Shown: piece by piece, positions 1 to 9,300 of the stretch
Position numbering within the stretch: the first letter of the stretch is position 1
Layout: each line of letters begins with the position of its first letter
Source of the DNA: Methylopumilus sp947499625
GTDB lineage: Bacteria > Pseudomonadota > Gammaproteobacteria > Burkholderiales > Methylophilaceae
Reading direction: 5' to 3'
DNA: 64,000 bases
Assembly (NCBI GenBank): GCA_965234475.1
Contig: OZ248397.1
Location: 1,178,001 to 1,242,000, forward strand
The notes under the pieces: model-generated
Database searches by the model: none
What the model was told of the DNA's origin: nothing
What the model saw: the letters and a program-made list of their open reading frames with translations, nothing else
Program-made: the position numbers and the translations under genes

Positions 1-675
1 AAAAGAAAAGTTTTATCTGTTTCGTTTCTTTTGTTTTTTTTCTATCAGCTTTGGATTTTACTTCACATTGTTCTATGGACGGTTGTCAATCCAGGTGAAA
101 GTGCTTTCATGGAAACGAGACTCGAGCACCTTCAAGAAAAAGATGAAAAAGCAACGCTACGTCATCAATGGGTGAATTACAACCAAATCTCGATCAACAT
201 TAAACAAGCTGTGATTGCAGCTGAGGATGCCAAGTTTATTGACCATGAAGGTTTTGATTGGAAGGGCATTGAAAAAGCTTACGAAAAAAATAAGCGACGT
301 AAAAAAATTGTAGCGGGGGGTTCCACCATCAGCCAGCAGCTTGCTAAAAACTTATTCTTATCTAATCAAAGAACGCCTTGGCGAAAAGCAGAAGAAACAA
401 TTATCACGCTCATGCTTGAAACGATTTTAAGTAAGCAAAGAATCTTAGAAATTTATTTGAATGTGATTGAGTGGGGGAATAATGTATATGGAATTGAAGC
501 CGCATCCCTTCGTTATTTTTCATCCCATGCAAAAGATCTCAATAGTTTTCAGTCGGCTAAGTTAGCTTCCATGATTCCCAATCCTAAATATTATGAGCGT
601 CATCAAGATGCTTCAGGATTGATTGAACGAAGTGGGATCATCTTATCCCGAATGAATGCAATTCAAGCACCATAA
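1..675 (+). CDS. mtgA: Monofunctional peptidoglycan glycosyltransferase MtgA, 5' end cut by window edge
   Basis: Inner-membrane glycosyltransferase (GT51 family) that polymerises lipid II into glycan strands without a transpeptidase domain. The family motifs are all visible: EDAKFIDHEGFDW with the catalytic Glu (about residue 65 counted from the TTG at 31), GGSTISQQLAKNLFL, a RK..E block and KQRILEIYLN. A hydrophobic segment lies at the N-terminus. A TTG at 31 could be the start, but the frame stays open to base 1 and continues as membrane-anchor-like sequence, so the real start probably lies just left of the window. The 3' end is one base from the end of the convergent uvrA. Family identity is secure; only the start is uncertain. 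Confidence 0.93.
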   Translation, partial: KRKVLSVSFLLFFFYQLWILLHIVLWTVVNPGESAFMETRLEHLQEKDEKATLRHQWVNYNQISINIKQAVIAAEDAKFIDHEGFDWKGIEKAYEKNKRRKKIVAGGSTISQQLAKNLFLSNQRTPWRKAEETIITLMLETILSKQRILEIYLNVIEWGNNVYGIEAASLRYFSSHAKDLNSFQSAKLASMIPNPKYYERHQDASGLIERSGIILSRMNAIQAP

Positions 676-676
676 T

Positions 677-3493
677 TTATTTTAGGTAAGGCTTTAGATA
701 TTTACCTGTGTAACTCTTCTTGTTATTGGCAACTTCTTCAGGTGTACCTTCCGCAATAATTTCACCTCCACCATCCCCACCTTCAGGGCCTAAATCGATC
801 ACCCAGTCTGCGGTTTTAATCACATCTAAATTATGTTCAATGATGACAATGGTATTGCCTGCGTCACGAAGCTTATGAATCACATCAAGTAACAATTGAA
901 TATCGGCAAAATGAAGTCCAGTGGTTGGCTCATCTAAGATATAAAGTGTTGTGCCCGTATCACGTTTTGAAAGCTCTAACGCCAATTTAACGCGCTGTGC
1001 CTCACCGCCCGAGAGTGTTGTCGCATTTTGACCGAGAGTGATATAACCTAAACCGACTTCGATAAGTGTGCGTAATTTTTTTTCAACTGCAGGAATCGCA
1101 TTAAAAAATTGATGGGCTTGTTCAACCGTCATCGATAAAACTTCATGGATATTTTTACCTTTAAATTGAATCTCTAAGGTTTCACGGTTATAACGTTTAC
1201 CTTGGCAAATATCACAAGGCACATAGACGTCAGGCAAGAAATGCATTTCAACTTTGATCACCCCATCACCCTCACATGCTTCGCATCGACCACCTTTAAC
1301 GTTGAACGAGAAACGACCTGGGCCGTAACCTCGGTTCCGGCTTTCATTAAGTTGTGCAAAAAGTTCTCGAGTGGGTGTAAAGAGTCCTGTGTAAGTTGCA
1401 GGATTAGATCTAGGGGTTCTTCCAATCGGACTTTGATCTACATCGACCACCTTATCAAAAAAATCTAAACCTTTAATCGATCCATGTTCAGCAGGCTCTG
1501 TATGGCTTCCATATAAATGATGTGCGATGGCTCGATAAAGTGTGTCATTGATGAGGGATGACTTACCACTACCTGACACACCGGTAACACAAGTGAGAAG
1601 CCCAATCGGCAATTTAAGATGCACATTTTTTAAATTGTTTCCCTTAGCACCTTTTAACTCTAGCCATTTCAAAGTGCGCGGCAATACGCGTTTATTTTTA
1701 TATTTGATTTCTTTGCGACCACTGATGTATTGGCCTGTCAGTGATTTAGGATGCTTGGCAATCATTTTAGGTGTGCCTTCAGCAACGATATAGCCGCCAT
1801 GTTCACCGGCACCCGGACCAATGTCGACGACATGATCAGCGTTCATAATCGCATCTTGATCGTGCTCGACGACGATCACGGTGTTCCCTAAATCGCGCAA
1901 TCTTTTTAAGGTTTGAAGTAAGCGGTCGTTATCGCGCTGATGAAGACCAATGGATGGTTCATCGAGCACATACATCACGCCCGTTAAACCACTGCCAATT
2001 TGTGACGCTAAACGAATACGTTGTGCCTCACCCCCTGATAAGGTTTCGGCTGATCGAGAAAGCGATAAATAATCTAAACCCACATTCACTAAAAATTTTA
2101 AGCGAGTGGTGATTTCATAAATGATTTTTTCAGCGATGGTTTTTTTAGCCCCTTTAAGTTTCAGCGACTCAAAAAAATGTACCGTTTCTTTTAATGGGGT
2201 ATGACATATTTCGTGAATATTTTTTTTACCCACTTTGACATGTCTTGCTTCAATCCTTAAACGTGCACCCTCACACGAAGGACAGGTTTGCATATTCAAA
2301 TATTTTGCAAGTTCATCACGCACAGTCCCTGAATCGGTTTCGTGATAACGACGTTTTAAATTATTTAAGATGCCTTCAAAGCTATGCATCTTTTTATTAA
2401 CTTGACCGCGCTCATTAAGGTAAGAAAAATTAATGCGTTCCGAACCACTCCCATTCAAAATGACGTCTTGAATTTTTTCTGGCAACTCTTCAAAGACTGT
2501 TTCTAAATCAAATTGGTAATGCTCACTTAAGGATTGCAGAAGTTGGAAATAAAATTGATTACGCTTATCCCAGCCTTTAATGGCCCCTGAAGCTAGCGAT
2601 AAATGCGGGAAAGCTACCACGCGCTTGGGATCAAAGAAATTAATATTACCGAGCCCGTCACACTCAGGGCAAGCTCCCATCGGATTATTAAATGAGAAGA
2701 TACGCGGCTCTAATTCTTCTAAAGAGTAATCGCATAAAGGGCATGCAAATTTTGCAGAGAATAGATGCGATTTATTGGTATCCATTTCAATTGCAATCAT
2801 TTTGCCATCGGCTAATCTCAATGCAGTTTCAGTCGACTCTGTCATACGCTGCTTAATCTCGGGGTTAATTTTAATGCGATCAACCACCACATCCACTTGA
2901 TGTTTTTTAGTTTTGGTGAGTTTTGGCAAAGCATCAATTTCATAAATCTCACCATCAATGCGTAAACGAATAAAACCTTGCGCTTTTAAATCTTCAAATA
3001 AATCTTGTTGCTCACCCTTACGGCTATTGACGATGGGAGCCAATAACATAATTTTTGTGTCAATAGGGAGGGCCAATAATGTATCCACCATTTCGGATAC
3101 CGTTTGTGATTCCAAAGTATGTGCGTGCGTCGGACATTCAGGCTCACCTGCTCTTGCATAAAGAAGCCTTAAGTAATCATGGATTTCAGTGACTGTGCCA
3201 ACCGTTGACCTCGGATTATGCGAAGTCGATTTTTGTTCAATGGAAATGGCAGGAGATAAACCTTCAATGAGATCGACATCTGGTTTATTCATGCGCTCTA
3301 AGAATTGACGTGCATAAGCCGATAAAGACTCCACGTATCGACGCTGTCCTTCGGCATAGAGCGTATCAAAAGCCAAGGATGATTTGCCGGAACCGGATAG
3401 GCCTGTAATCACAATCAATTTATTACGTGGTAAATCAAGTGAAATATTTTTTAAATTGTGGGTTCTAGCCCCGCGAATCTTAATCGTATCCAT
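677..3493 (-). CDS. uvrA: UvrA, excinuclease ABC subunit A
   Basis: Damage-recognition ATPase of UvrABC nucleotide excision repair. It has two ABC cassettes: Walker A GLSGSGKSS (about residues 31-39) and GVSGSGKSS in the second half, each with an LSGGEAQR signature and a DEP Walker B. Zinc-binding Cys pairs are present (CPLC...CPEC and CEAC...CDIC). I start it at the ATG at 3493, giving 938 residues beginning MDTIKIRGARTHNLKN, the usual UvrA N-terminus and length. The same frame stays open to 3583, but that would add 30 unrelated residues and run into the divergent yajR. I saw no LexA-type operator (CTGT-N8-ACAG) in the uvrA/yajR gap. Confidence 0.97.
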   Translation of the reverse strand: MDTIKIRGARTHNLKNISLDLPRNKLIVITGLSGSGKSSLAFDTLYAEGQRRYVESLSAYARQFLERMNKPDVDLIEGLSPAISIEQKSTSHNPRSTVGTVTEIHDYLRLLYARAGEPECPTHAHTLESQTVSEMVDTLLALPIDTKIMLLAPIVNSRKGEQQDLFEDLKAQGFIRLRIDGEIYEIDALPKLTKTKKHQVDVVVDRIKINPEIKQRMTESTETALRLADGKMIAIEMDTNKSHLFSAKFACPLCDYSLEELEPRIFSFNNPMGACPECDGLGNINFFDPKRVVAFPHLSLASGAIKGWDKRNQFYFQLLQSLSEHYQFDLETVFEELPEKIQDVILNGSGSERINFSYLNERGQVNKKMHSFEGILNNLKRRYHETDSGTVRDELAKYLNMQTCPSCEGARLRIEARHVKVGKKNIHEICHTPLKETVHFFESLKLKGAKKTIAEKIIYEITTRLKFLVNVGLDYLSLSRSAETLSGGEAQRIRLASQIGSGLTGVMYVLDEPSIGLHQRDNDRLLQTLKRLRDLGNTVIVVEHDQDAIMNADHVVDIGPGAGEHGGYIVAEGTPKMIAKHPKSLTGQYISGRKEIKYKNKRVLPRTLKWLELKGAKGNNLKNVHLKLPIGLLTCVTGVSGSGKSSLINDTLYRAIAHHLYGSHTEPAEHGSIKGLDFFDKVVDVDQSPIGRTPRSNPATYTGLFTPTRELFAQLNESRNRGYGPGRFSFNVKGGRCEACEGDGVIKVEMHFLPDVYVPCDICQGKRYNRETLEIQFKGKNIHEVLSMTVEQAHQFFNAIPAVEKKLRTLIEVGLGYITLGQNATTLSGGEAQRVKLALELSKRDTGTTLYILDEPTTGLHFADIQLLLDVIHKLRDAGNTIVIIEHNLDVIKTADWVIDLGPEGGDGGGEIIAEGTPEEVANNKKSYTGKYLKPYLK

Positions 3494-3568
3494 GCAACTT
3501 AAGCTTTTTAAAGGTAACCTGCTAATATACGAAATTATTCGAAAATAAGAAATATCTAATTCAAGTTT

Positions 3569-4972
3569 ATGAAGATAGAACAAGGTATGACCCCGCTCGA
3601 AATTCGATCCAGCCTAAGTTTGGCATCGATCTACGGCTTAAGAATGTTAGGCATGTTTTTAATTCTGCCTATTTTTGCGATTTATGCAGAAGGTTTGCCA
3701 GGGAGCCCTTCGGCTTTTCAAGTGGGGCTTGCATTAGGGGCATACGGCCTCACACAAGCCTTATTTCAATTACCTTTTGGCATGCTCTCCGACCGTTATG
3801 GACGTAAAAACATTATCTATATTGGACTTCTTTTATTTGCTTTAGGCTCGTTTGTTTCAGGTTACTCAGACGATATCAATATCATTATTTTAGGCCGTGC
3901 GATTCAAGGGGCGGGGGCAATCTCGGCGGCAATTACAGCGCTTGTAGCAGATTTAACAAGGGATGAACATCGCACCAAAGCGATGGCCATGATTGGAGCC
4001 ACGATTGGTATTACTTTTGCCTTGTCTTTAATGGGAGCCCCAGTGCTTAATCGACTCATAGGTGTACCCGGTATTTTTATGCTGACAGGGTTTTTATCAT
4101 TGTCCGCTATTTTAGTTGTGCGTTTTGTGGTCCCCACGCCTTTAAGTATAAACACTTTTAAAACATTAAAAGAGCCTGCCCCTTCCTTTAAATCCATTCT
4201 AAAAAATAAAGAACTCTCGCGTTTAAATTTTGGGATCTTTGCACTTCATGCGGCTCAGATGGCGATGTTTATTGTGGTGCCCATAGCACTTGCCACTTCA
4301 GGGGGTATGGATGTCAACCAACACTGGAAGGTTTACCTGCCTGTACTTCTTACTTCATTTGTTTTTATGGTGCCTATCATTATCGTGAGCGAAAAATTTA
4401 ATAGAGCGAAGCTTGTATTTATTAGCTCTATTTTTCTGATGCTCATTGCCCAACTGATGTTTGGTATTTTAATTAATGTTTTTTGGGGTCTAGTCGCATC
4501 CCTCTTTGTCTACTTCGTAGCTTTCAATGTTCTAGAGGCAAGTCTACCCAGTTTGATCAGCAAAATTGCCCCGCCAAGCGCTAAAGGGACGGCGATTGGG
4601 GTGTATAATACCTGTCAGTCATTAGGTGTCTTTTTTGGTGGTGTATTAGGTGGTTTTTTAGCGGATTTTGGTGGTAGCTTTTCAGTGTTTTCGTTTTGTG
4701 CCATTTTGATGACGTTGTGGGTAGGTTTTGCATTTTCAATGAAAGCACCACCCGCAATTAAAACCTTAATGTTTATGATTCAAAATAAATCATTACTCAA
4801 AAGCCCTAAACAATTAGCAACAGTGCAACAACAATTAAAAAAAATAAAAGGTGTGCGTGACGTCATGATCTTGCTTGAAGAAGGCAAGGTGATGCTCAAA
4901 GTCAACAAACACGAAACGATTCATGAAGCATCAATTATTCGGTTACTAGGAGGAAAACATGGCGTCAGTTAA
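3569..4972 (+). CDS. yajR: YajR-like MFS transporter with C-terminal YAM domain
   Basis: A 12-helix major facilitator superfamily membrane protein, probably a proton-coupled exporter of unknown substrate. The block RMLGMFLILPIFAIYAEGL, the motif-A-like GMLSDRYGRK and the line LNFGIFALHAAQMAMF closely resemble E. coli YajR. The last 60 or so residues (KKIKGVRDVMILLEEGKVML) match the small ferredoxin-like YAM domain that marks YajR. The ATG at 3569 gives six residues before MTPLE; an ATG at 3587 is the alternative, preceded only by a weak AAGG. It is divergent from uvrA, and its last 14 bases overlap ssb, so the two are probably co-transcribed. Confidence 0.88.
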   Translation: MKIEQGMTPLEIRSSLSLASIYGLRMLGMFLILPIFAIYAEGLPGSPSAFQVGLALGAYGLTQALFQLPFGMLSDRYGRKNIIYIGLLLFALGSFVSGYSDDINIIILGRAIQGAGAISAAITALVADLTRDEHRTKAMAMIGATIGITFALSLMGAPVLNRLIGVPGIFMLTGFLSLSAILVVRFVVPTPLSINTFKTLKEPAPSFKSILKNKELSRLNFGIFALHAAQMAMFIVVPIALATSGGMDVNQHWKVYLPVLLTSFVFMVPIIIVSEKFNRAKLVFISSIFLMLIAQLMFGILINVFWGLVASLFVYFVAFNVLEASLPSLISKIAPPSAKGTAIGVYNTCQSLGVFFGGVLGGFLADFGGSFSVFSFCAILMTLWVGFAFSMKAPPAIKTLMFMIQNKSLLKSPKQLATVQQQLKKIKGVRDVMILLEEGKVMLKVNKHETIHEASIIRLLGGKHGVS

Positions 4973-5450
4973 TAAAGTGATTTTAATGGGTAATTTAGGG
5001 AAAGATCCTGAAGTACGATTTATGCCTAATGGAGACGCGGTGTGCAATTTTAGTATTGCAACGACAGACAACTGGAAAGATAAGAACGGTGAAAAGCAAG
5101 AGCGTACCGAATGGCATAACATTGTCATGTATCGAAAGTTAGCTGAGATTGCAGGCGAATATTTAAAAAAAGGTCGCCCTGTATTTATTGAAGGCAGACT
5201 ACAAACACGCAAATGGCAAACGAAAGAAGGCCAGGATCGCTACACTACAGAAATCATCGCAGATAGTATGCAAATGTTAGGCGGCCGAGATAGTGGCGGA
5301 GGTTCTTCAGGTGCCTCATCAAGTGCACCAAGCCAAACAGCATCGCAAGGTAATGATGATTTTAATCAAGCCCCTCAAAGAACAAGTGGCGCACCTCAGG
5401 CAGCAGCTGCGACAAACTTTGATGATTTTGAAGACGATATTCCTTTTTAA
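4959..5450 (+). CDS. ssb: Single-stranded DNA-binding protein Ssb
   Basis: Tetrameric OB-fold protein that coats single-stranded DNA in replication, recombination and repair. Residues 1-110 are the OB fold, opening MASVNKVILMGNLGKDPEVR. A Gly/Ser/Ala/Gln-rich flexible linker follows, and the protein ends in the acidic tip DFEDDIPF that docks partner proteins. At 163 residues it is normal length. It starts inside the end of yajR, with a good AGGAGG-like site at 4950-4955. The uvrA/ssb neighbourhood is common in Betaproteobacteria. Confidence 0.97.
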   Translation: MASVNKVILMGNLGKDPEVRFMPNGDAVCNFSIATTDNWKDKNGEKQERTEWHNIVMYRKLAEIAGEYLKKGRPVFIEGRLQTRKWQTKEGQDRYTTEIIADSMQMLGGRDSGGGSSGASSSAPSQTASQGNDDFNQAPQRTSGAPQAAAATNFDDFEDDIPF

Positions 5451-5453
5451 TTC

Positions 5454-5714
5454 ATGCCTATTTTTGATTTCACATGTGAAGCTTGCGGATGTTCGAAAGA
5501 ATTGCTTCGCAAAATTTCAGATCCGATTTTAATGGCATGTCCTGAGTGCCATAAAAAGACTTTTAAAAAACAAGTCTCGGCACCAAGCTTTCAACTTTCA
5601 GGTTCTGGATGGTATGTCACAGATTTTAAAAATAAAGCAAAAGAGAGTTCAGCAAAAGCTGATACAAAAACTGAAACCAAAAAAGATGCGAATGCATCTT
5701 CAACTTCGAATTAA
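5454..5714 (+). CDS. FmdB-family zinc-ribbon protein
   Basis: Small 86-residue protein with an N-terminal zinc ribbon: MPIFDFTCEACG, then CPEC about 25 residues later, giving two CxxC knuckles. This is the FmdB/CxxC regulatory-protein family, named after a Methylophilus formamidase regulator, though most members have no proven role. The C-terminal third is a low-complexity Lys/Ala/Thr/Ser tail. It begins three bases after the ssb stop and is followed eight bases later by the DUF502 gene, so it is part of the ssb-aspS transcription run. The fold is clear; the function is unknown. Confidence 0.85.
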   Translation: MPIFDFTCEACGCSKELLRKISDPILMACPECHKKTFKKQVSAPSFQLSGSGWYVTDFKNKAKESSAKADTKTETKKDANASSTSN

Positions 5715-5722
5715 TTTATATT

Positions 5723-6334
5723 ATGTTTAAACGTTATTTTTTTACCGGCTTACTTGTTCTTGTGCCACTTGCTATTACGATATGGGTCATTTCCTCCCTT
5801 ATCCATTTCTTAGATCAAACCCTTGTTTGGTTACCTTACGATTACCAACCAAAAAATCTTTTTGGATTTGATATTCCAGGCTTAGGTGTTCTTTTAACGG
5901 TCGGTGTAATTCTAGGCATTGGACTATTGGCGTCTAATTTATTTGGCCGTCAATTCTTAAAGCTATGGGAATTATTGCTATCAAGACTTCCATTTGTAAA
6001 TTCTATTTATTCAAGTATCAAACAAGTATCCGATACTTTATTTTCAGAGTCAGGTCGCGCATTTAATAAAGCGGTGCTCATTCATTATCCCAATCGCGAT
6101 ACTCGGACGATTGCATTTTTAACAGGCGAGCCTAGCCCTGATATTGCAAAACATTTAAAGGGTAAGCATGTCAGTGTCTATGTGCCTACAACACCCAATC
6201 CTACTTCAGGATTTTTCCTGATGGTTGCTAAAAAAGATATTGTGGAACTTGATATTAGTGTCGATCAAGCATTGAAATATGTTATCTCAATGGGCGTCGT
6301 TCCTCCTAAACAAAAAAAACAAAAAATTAATTAA
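5723..6334 (+). CDS. DUF502 family inner-membrane protein
   Basis: 203-residue membrane protein with two strong hydrophobic segments (about residues 5-27 and 50-72) followed by a soluble domain. The sequence LSRLPFVNSIYSSIKQVSDTL and the later FFLMVAKKDI region match the widespread DUF502 family. Bacterial members have no firmly known function. It lies directly upstream of aspS, which is a frequent arrangement in Betaproteobacteria, with fmdB on the other side. The Lys-rich C-terminus is unremarkable. Confidence 0.85.
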   Translation: MFKRYFFTGLLVLVPLAITIWVISSLIHFLDQTLVWLPYDYQPKNLFGFDIPGLGVLLTVGVILGIGLLASNLFGRQFLKLWELLLSRLPFVNSIYSSIKQVSDTLFSESGRAFNKAVLIHYPNRDTRTIAFLTGEPSPDIAKHLKGKHVSVYVPTTPNPTSGFFLMVAKKDIVELDISVDQALKYVISMGVVPPKQKKQKIN

Positions 6335-6358
6335 CAAATATTAAAGAGACTTCTAAGA

Positions 6359-8146
6359 ATGATGCGAACGCATTACTGTGGTGATTTAAATAAAACACAT
6401 ATTGGAGAGACCGTCACTGTATGTGGCTGGGCTCATCGTCGACGTGATCATGGGGGTGTCATTTTTATTGATCTTCGCGACCGTGAAGGAATCGCACAAA
6501 TTGTGATCGATCCTGACACGAAAGAAACATTCAATATTGCCGAATCGATTCGTAACGAATTCGTATTAAAAGTGGTATGTAAAGTAAGGGCCCGCCCAGA
6601 AGGCACAGTTAATTTAAATATCCCAACAGGTGAAGTTGAATTGCTAGCTTCCACTATCGAAATTTTAAATCCTTCATTAACTCCTCCATTTATGCTCGAT
6701 GATGATTCCATTTCAGAAATGATTCGTCTTGAATACCGCTTTATGGATTTACGTCGTCCAATGATGCAAAATAATTTACGTCTTCGCTATCGTGTCGCTA
6801 AAGTCTTACGTGACTTTTTAGATGAAAATGGATTTATGGAAATTGAAACACCGATGTTAACCCGAAGCACGCCAGAAGGCGCGCGTGATTATTTAGTGCC
6901 TTCTCGTGTTCACGCAGGTGAATTTTTTGCACTTCCACAGTCGCCACAATTATTTAAACAATTACTTATGGTGTCGGGCTTTGATCGTTATTTCCAAATT
7001 ACAAAATGCTTCCGTGATGAAGATTTAAGAGCAGATCGGCAGCCAGAATTTACGCAAGTCGATATTGAAACTTCATTTATGAATGAAGAAGACATCATGA
7101 CGATCGTTGAAAAAATGATTCGTGAGATGTATAAGAAAGTTTCATCGATCGATTTGCCATCTCAATTCCAACGCATGACTTATCAAGAAGCAATGCATAA
7201 ATATGGCTCAGATAAGCCTGATATGCGCGTGACTTTAGAGATTACTGAGTTGACCGATGTTATGAAAGATGTCGACTTTAAAGTTTTTTCAGGTGCAGCG
7301 ACTATGAAAGGTGGCCGTGTCGCAGCGATTCGCGTGCCTAATGGATCCGCGATTACACGTTCTGAAATTGATGCTTATACCGAGTTTGTCAAAATCTATG
7401 GCGCTAAAGGTTTAGCTTATATCAAGATAAACGATATTAATGAATTGAATGAAACAGGACTCCAAAGTCCGATTGTTAAAAATATTCATGTAAACGCTTT
7501 AAAAGCAATCATTGAAAAAACGGGTGCCATAAATGGCGACATCGTTTTCTTTGGTGCCGATAAGGAAAAAGTTGTAAATGAAGCCTTAGGCGCATTACGT
7601 CTCAAAATTGGTCATGAAAAAAATCATATAGATGGTAGACTCTGGGCACCTCTATGGGTAGTTGATTTCCCCATGTTTGAACATGATGAAGAAACAGATC
7701 GTTGGGTTGCTATTCACCATCCATTCACGGCACCAAAAGAAGGCCATGAAGATTTGTTAGCGACTGACCCAGGTAAGTGTTTATCTAAAGCCTATGACAT
7801 GGTGATCAATGGTTGGGAAGTCGGTGGCGGCTCTATTCGCATTCACAAAGAAAAAATACAATTCAAAGTGTTTGATGCATTAAAGATTTCAAAAGAAGAG
7901 GCTAAAGAAAAATTTGGATTCCTGCTTGATGCACTTCAATACGGAGCTCCTCCACATGGTGGTTTAGCATTTGGCTTGGACCGCCTAGTTACCCTGTTAG
8001 CTGGGGCAGAATCGATTCGTGATGTGATCGCGTTCCCAAAAACACAGCGCGCTCAATGCTTACTCACCAAAGCACCAAATGTTGTGGATGAAAAGCAATT
8101 ACGTGAGCTACATATTCGCCTTCGCACACCGCAACCTACAACTTAG
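6359..8146 (+). CDS. aspS: Aspartyl-tRNA synthetase, probably non-discriminating
   Basis: Class II synthetase, bacterial type, 595 residues. The order is anticodon-binding OB fold (about 1-105), catalytic core with motif 2 FRDEDLRADRQPEFTQ, inserted GAD domain (about 285-420) and motif 3 GLAFGLDRLV. With the MMRT start, residue 31 is His (RRRDHGG) and residue 82 is Gly (RPEG). Pseudomonas aeruginosa AspRS, a known non-discriminating enzyme that also charges tRNA-Asn, carries these residues, whereas E. coli has Leu and Lys. With gatCAB at 29764-32938 this suggests it makes Asp-tRNA-Asn for amidation. Start is ATG at 6359 or 6362. Confidence 0.96.
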   Translation: MMRTHYCGDLNKTHIGETVTVCGWAHRRRDHGGVIFIDLRDREGIAQIVIDPDTKETFNIAESIRNEFVLKVVCKVRARPEGTVNLNIPTGEVELLASTIEILNPSLTPPFMLDDDSISEMIRLEYRFMDLRRPMMQNNLRLRYRVAKVLRDFLDENGFMEIETPMLTRSTPEGARDYLVPSRVHAGEFFALPQSPQLFKQLLMVSGFDRYFQITKCFRDEDLRADRQPEFTQVDIETSFMNEEDIMTIVEKMIREMYKKVSSIDLPSQFQRMTYQEAMHKYGSDKPDMRVTLEITELTDVMKDVDFKVFSGAATMKGGRVAAIRVPNGSAITRSEIDAYTEFVKIYGAKGLAYIKINDINELNETGLQSPIVKNIHVNALKAIIEKTGAINGDIVFFGADKEKVVNEALGALRLKIGHEKNHIDGRLWAPLWVVDFPMFEHDEETDRWVAIHHPFTAPKEGHEDLLATDPGKCLSKAYDMVINGWEVGGGSIRIHKEKIQFKVFDALKISKEEAKEKFGFLLDALQYGAPPHGGLAFGLDRLVTLLAGAESIRDVIAFPKTQRAQCLLTKAPNVVDEKQLRELHIRLRTPQPTT

Positions 8147-8157
8147 AAAATAGCGAC

Positions 8158-8541
8158 ATGATTTTATCTATCAATCATATTCAGCTTGTCGCAGAAAAAG
8201 ATTTAGTGATTCAATTGAGAGATTTTTATTGTGATGTCATAGGTTTAACTGAAGGATTTAGGCCGGCATTCGAACGCTTTGGATTTTGGTTATATATAGG
8301 CGATAAAGATGTCCTTCATCTAATTACCCCTAAAGATGGTGATGGTCGCTCTCTGCAAAAATCATCTTTTGATCATGTCGCATTTAAAACTGCTAACTAT
8401 AAAGATGTTTTAAAAAAACTTAAATCACTTCATATTTCTTTTGAAGAGAAACCAATCCCTGATATGAAAGCACATCAAATATTTTTACGCGATCCTGTGG
8501 GTAATCGCGTCGAACTTAATTTTGATGGGGAAGATCGTTAG
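8158..8541 (+). CDS. VOC superfamily (glyoxalase/dioxygenase-fold) protein
   Basis: 127-residue protein with the paired beta-alpha-beta-beta-beta modules of the vicinal oxygen chelate fold. It opens with INHIQLVAEKD and FYCDVIGLTEGFRP, has a mid-protein FDHVAFK His, and ends DPVGNRVELNF with the usual metal-ligand Glu. Members bind a divalent metal and act as lyases, isomerases, dioxygenases or resistance proteins; I cannot assign a substrate. It begins 11 bases after aspS and is followed by yjbQ, so it is probably in the same transcript. Confidence 0.8.
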   Translation: MILSINHIQLVAEKDLVIQLRDFYCDVIGLTEGFRPAFERFGFWLYIGDKDVLHLITPKDGDGRSLQKSSFDHVAFKTANYKDVLKKLKSLHISFEEKPIPDMKAHQIFLRDPVGNRVELNFDGEDR

Positions 8542-8566
8542 TCATTCTTTATAAGGATATTTGATT

Positions 8567-8986
8567 ATGAAAAGCTATCGAAAAGAACTCTGGTTTAATG
8601 CCCCAGCAAGAATGCATTTTACAAATATTACCCCTGATATCAGAGAGTGTTTGGCTGAAAGCTCCATTAAAGAGGGTCTGATATTAATAAATGCCATGCA
8701 TATCACGGCAAGTGTGTTTATTAATGATGACGAGTCAGGCCTCCATCACGACTACAAAGAGTGGCTCGAAGCGATGGCGCCTCATGAGCCTGTAAGTAGC
8801 TATCGTCATAACGATACAGGTGAAGATAATGCAGATGCGCATATCAAACGACAGATTATGGGACGTGAAGTGGTCGTTGCAGTGACTGCCGGTAAATTAG
8901 ACTTTGGTCCATGGGAACAAATCTTTTATGGTGAATTTGACGGGCGCCGTAAAAAAAGAGTGCTGGTTAAAATTATTGGTGAATAG
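8567..8986 (+). CDS. yjbQ: YjbQ/UPF0047 family protein (secondary thiamine-phosphate synthase-like)
   Basis: 139-residue member of the YjbQ family, a compact beta-barrel fold; some members show weak thiamine-phosphate synthase activity in vitro. The hallmark string is intact: HITASVFIND, then YRHNDTGEDNADAHIKRQ, GKLDFGPWEQIF and EFDGRRKKRVLV. I chose the ATG at 8567 because the AAGGA at 8553-8557 sits nine bases before it; the upstream TTG at 8561 is only three bases away. It is the last gene of the + run that starts at yajR. Biological role in this organism is uncertain. Confidence 0.85.
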   Translation: MKSYRKELWFNAPARMHFTNITPDIRECLAESSIKEGLILINAMHITASVFINDDESGLHHDYKEWLEAMAPHEPVSSYRHNDTGEDNADAHIKRQIMGREVVVAVTAGKLDFGPWEQIFYGEFDGRRKKRVLVKIIGE

Positions 8987-8999
8987 AGCTCAACCTTAA

Positions 9000-9024
9000 T
9001 AAAAAAAGCGTCTTTCGATACTTC
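9000..9024 (-). terminator. Probable intrinsic terminator after the small Cys-rich gene
   Basis: Read on the minus strand, GAAGTATC and GACGCTTT pair with one A-C mismatch around a GAAA tetraloop, followed by a run of seven T. It starts three bases past the stop of the 9027-9281 gene. The stem is imperfect, so confidence is moderate. Confidence 0.45.
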
Positions 9025-9026
9025 TA

Positions 9027-9281
9027 TTATTTACACTGAAATCGTATTTCTCGATGCACCCCTGATGTATCAAAATTTTCCTTTAATACTTCATAGCCTT
9101 GCTTGCAAGTTCTTTTGGCTTTCTGATGACAAGTCCCGATAGTTTCTGCCATACCACTGCAAGTCGTACTATAAATATTTAATTTGCCATTAACGACATT
9201 CACTGGCTGCTCCTGAACATTTATTAGAGAGGAGCATGATACGTTTAAAGTTATTAAAAATAATATGCTATATTTTTTCAA
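9027..9281 (-). CDS. Small Cys-rich exported protein, possibly a lipoprotein
   Basis: 84 residues with a short N-terminal export signal (MKKYSILFLITLNVSC). The Cys at 16 could be lipidated, but the box reads NVSC rather than a proper LxxC, so this is doubtful. The mature part carries four more Cys in the pattern C-SGMAETIGTC-HQKAKRTC then a near-terminal C, suggesting two disulfides in the periplasm. Short proteins with a similar C..GMAETxGTC..KA..TC..GYEVL pattern occur in other proteobacteria, without known function. The start is TTG at 9281 with AAGGAA six bases upstream. The porin terminator lies only about 20 bases upstream of the start, so expression probably depends on readthrough. Confidence 0.6.
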   Translation of the reverse strand: MKKYSILFLITLNVSCSSLINVQEQPVNVVNGKLNIYSTTCSGMAETIGTCHQKAKRTCKQGYEVLKENFDTSGVHREIRFQCK

Positions 9282-9300
9282 TTTAAATTCCTTAAATAAA

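Noticed and set aside
3494..3568. SOS (LexA) box for uvrA
   Set aside because: No CTGT-N8-ACAG-like palindrome in the uvrA/yajR gap.
3494..3583. Longer UvrA start at 3583
   Set aside because: The extra 30 residues are unlike UvrA and overlap the divergent yajR start; ATG at 3493 gives the standard N-terminus.
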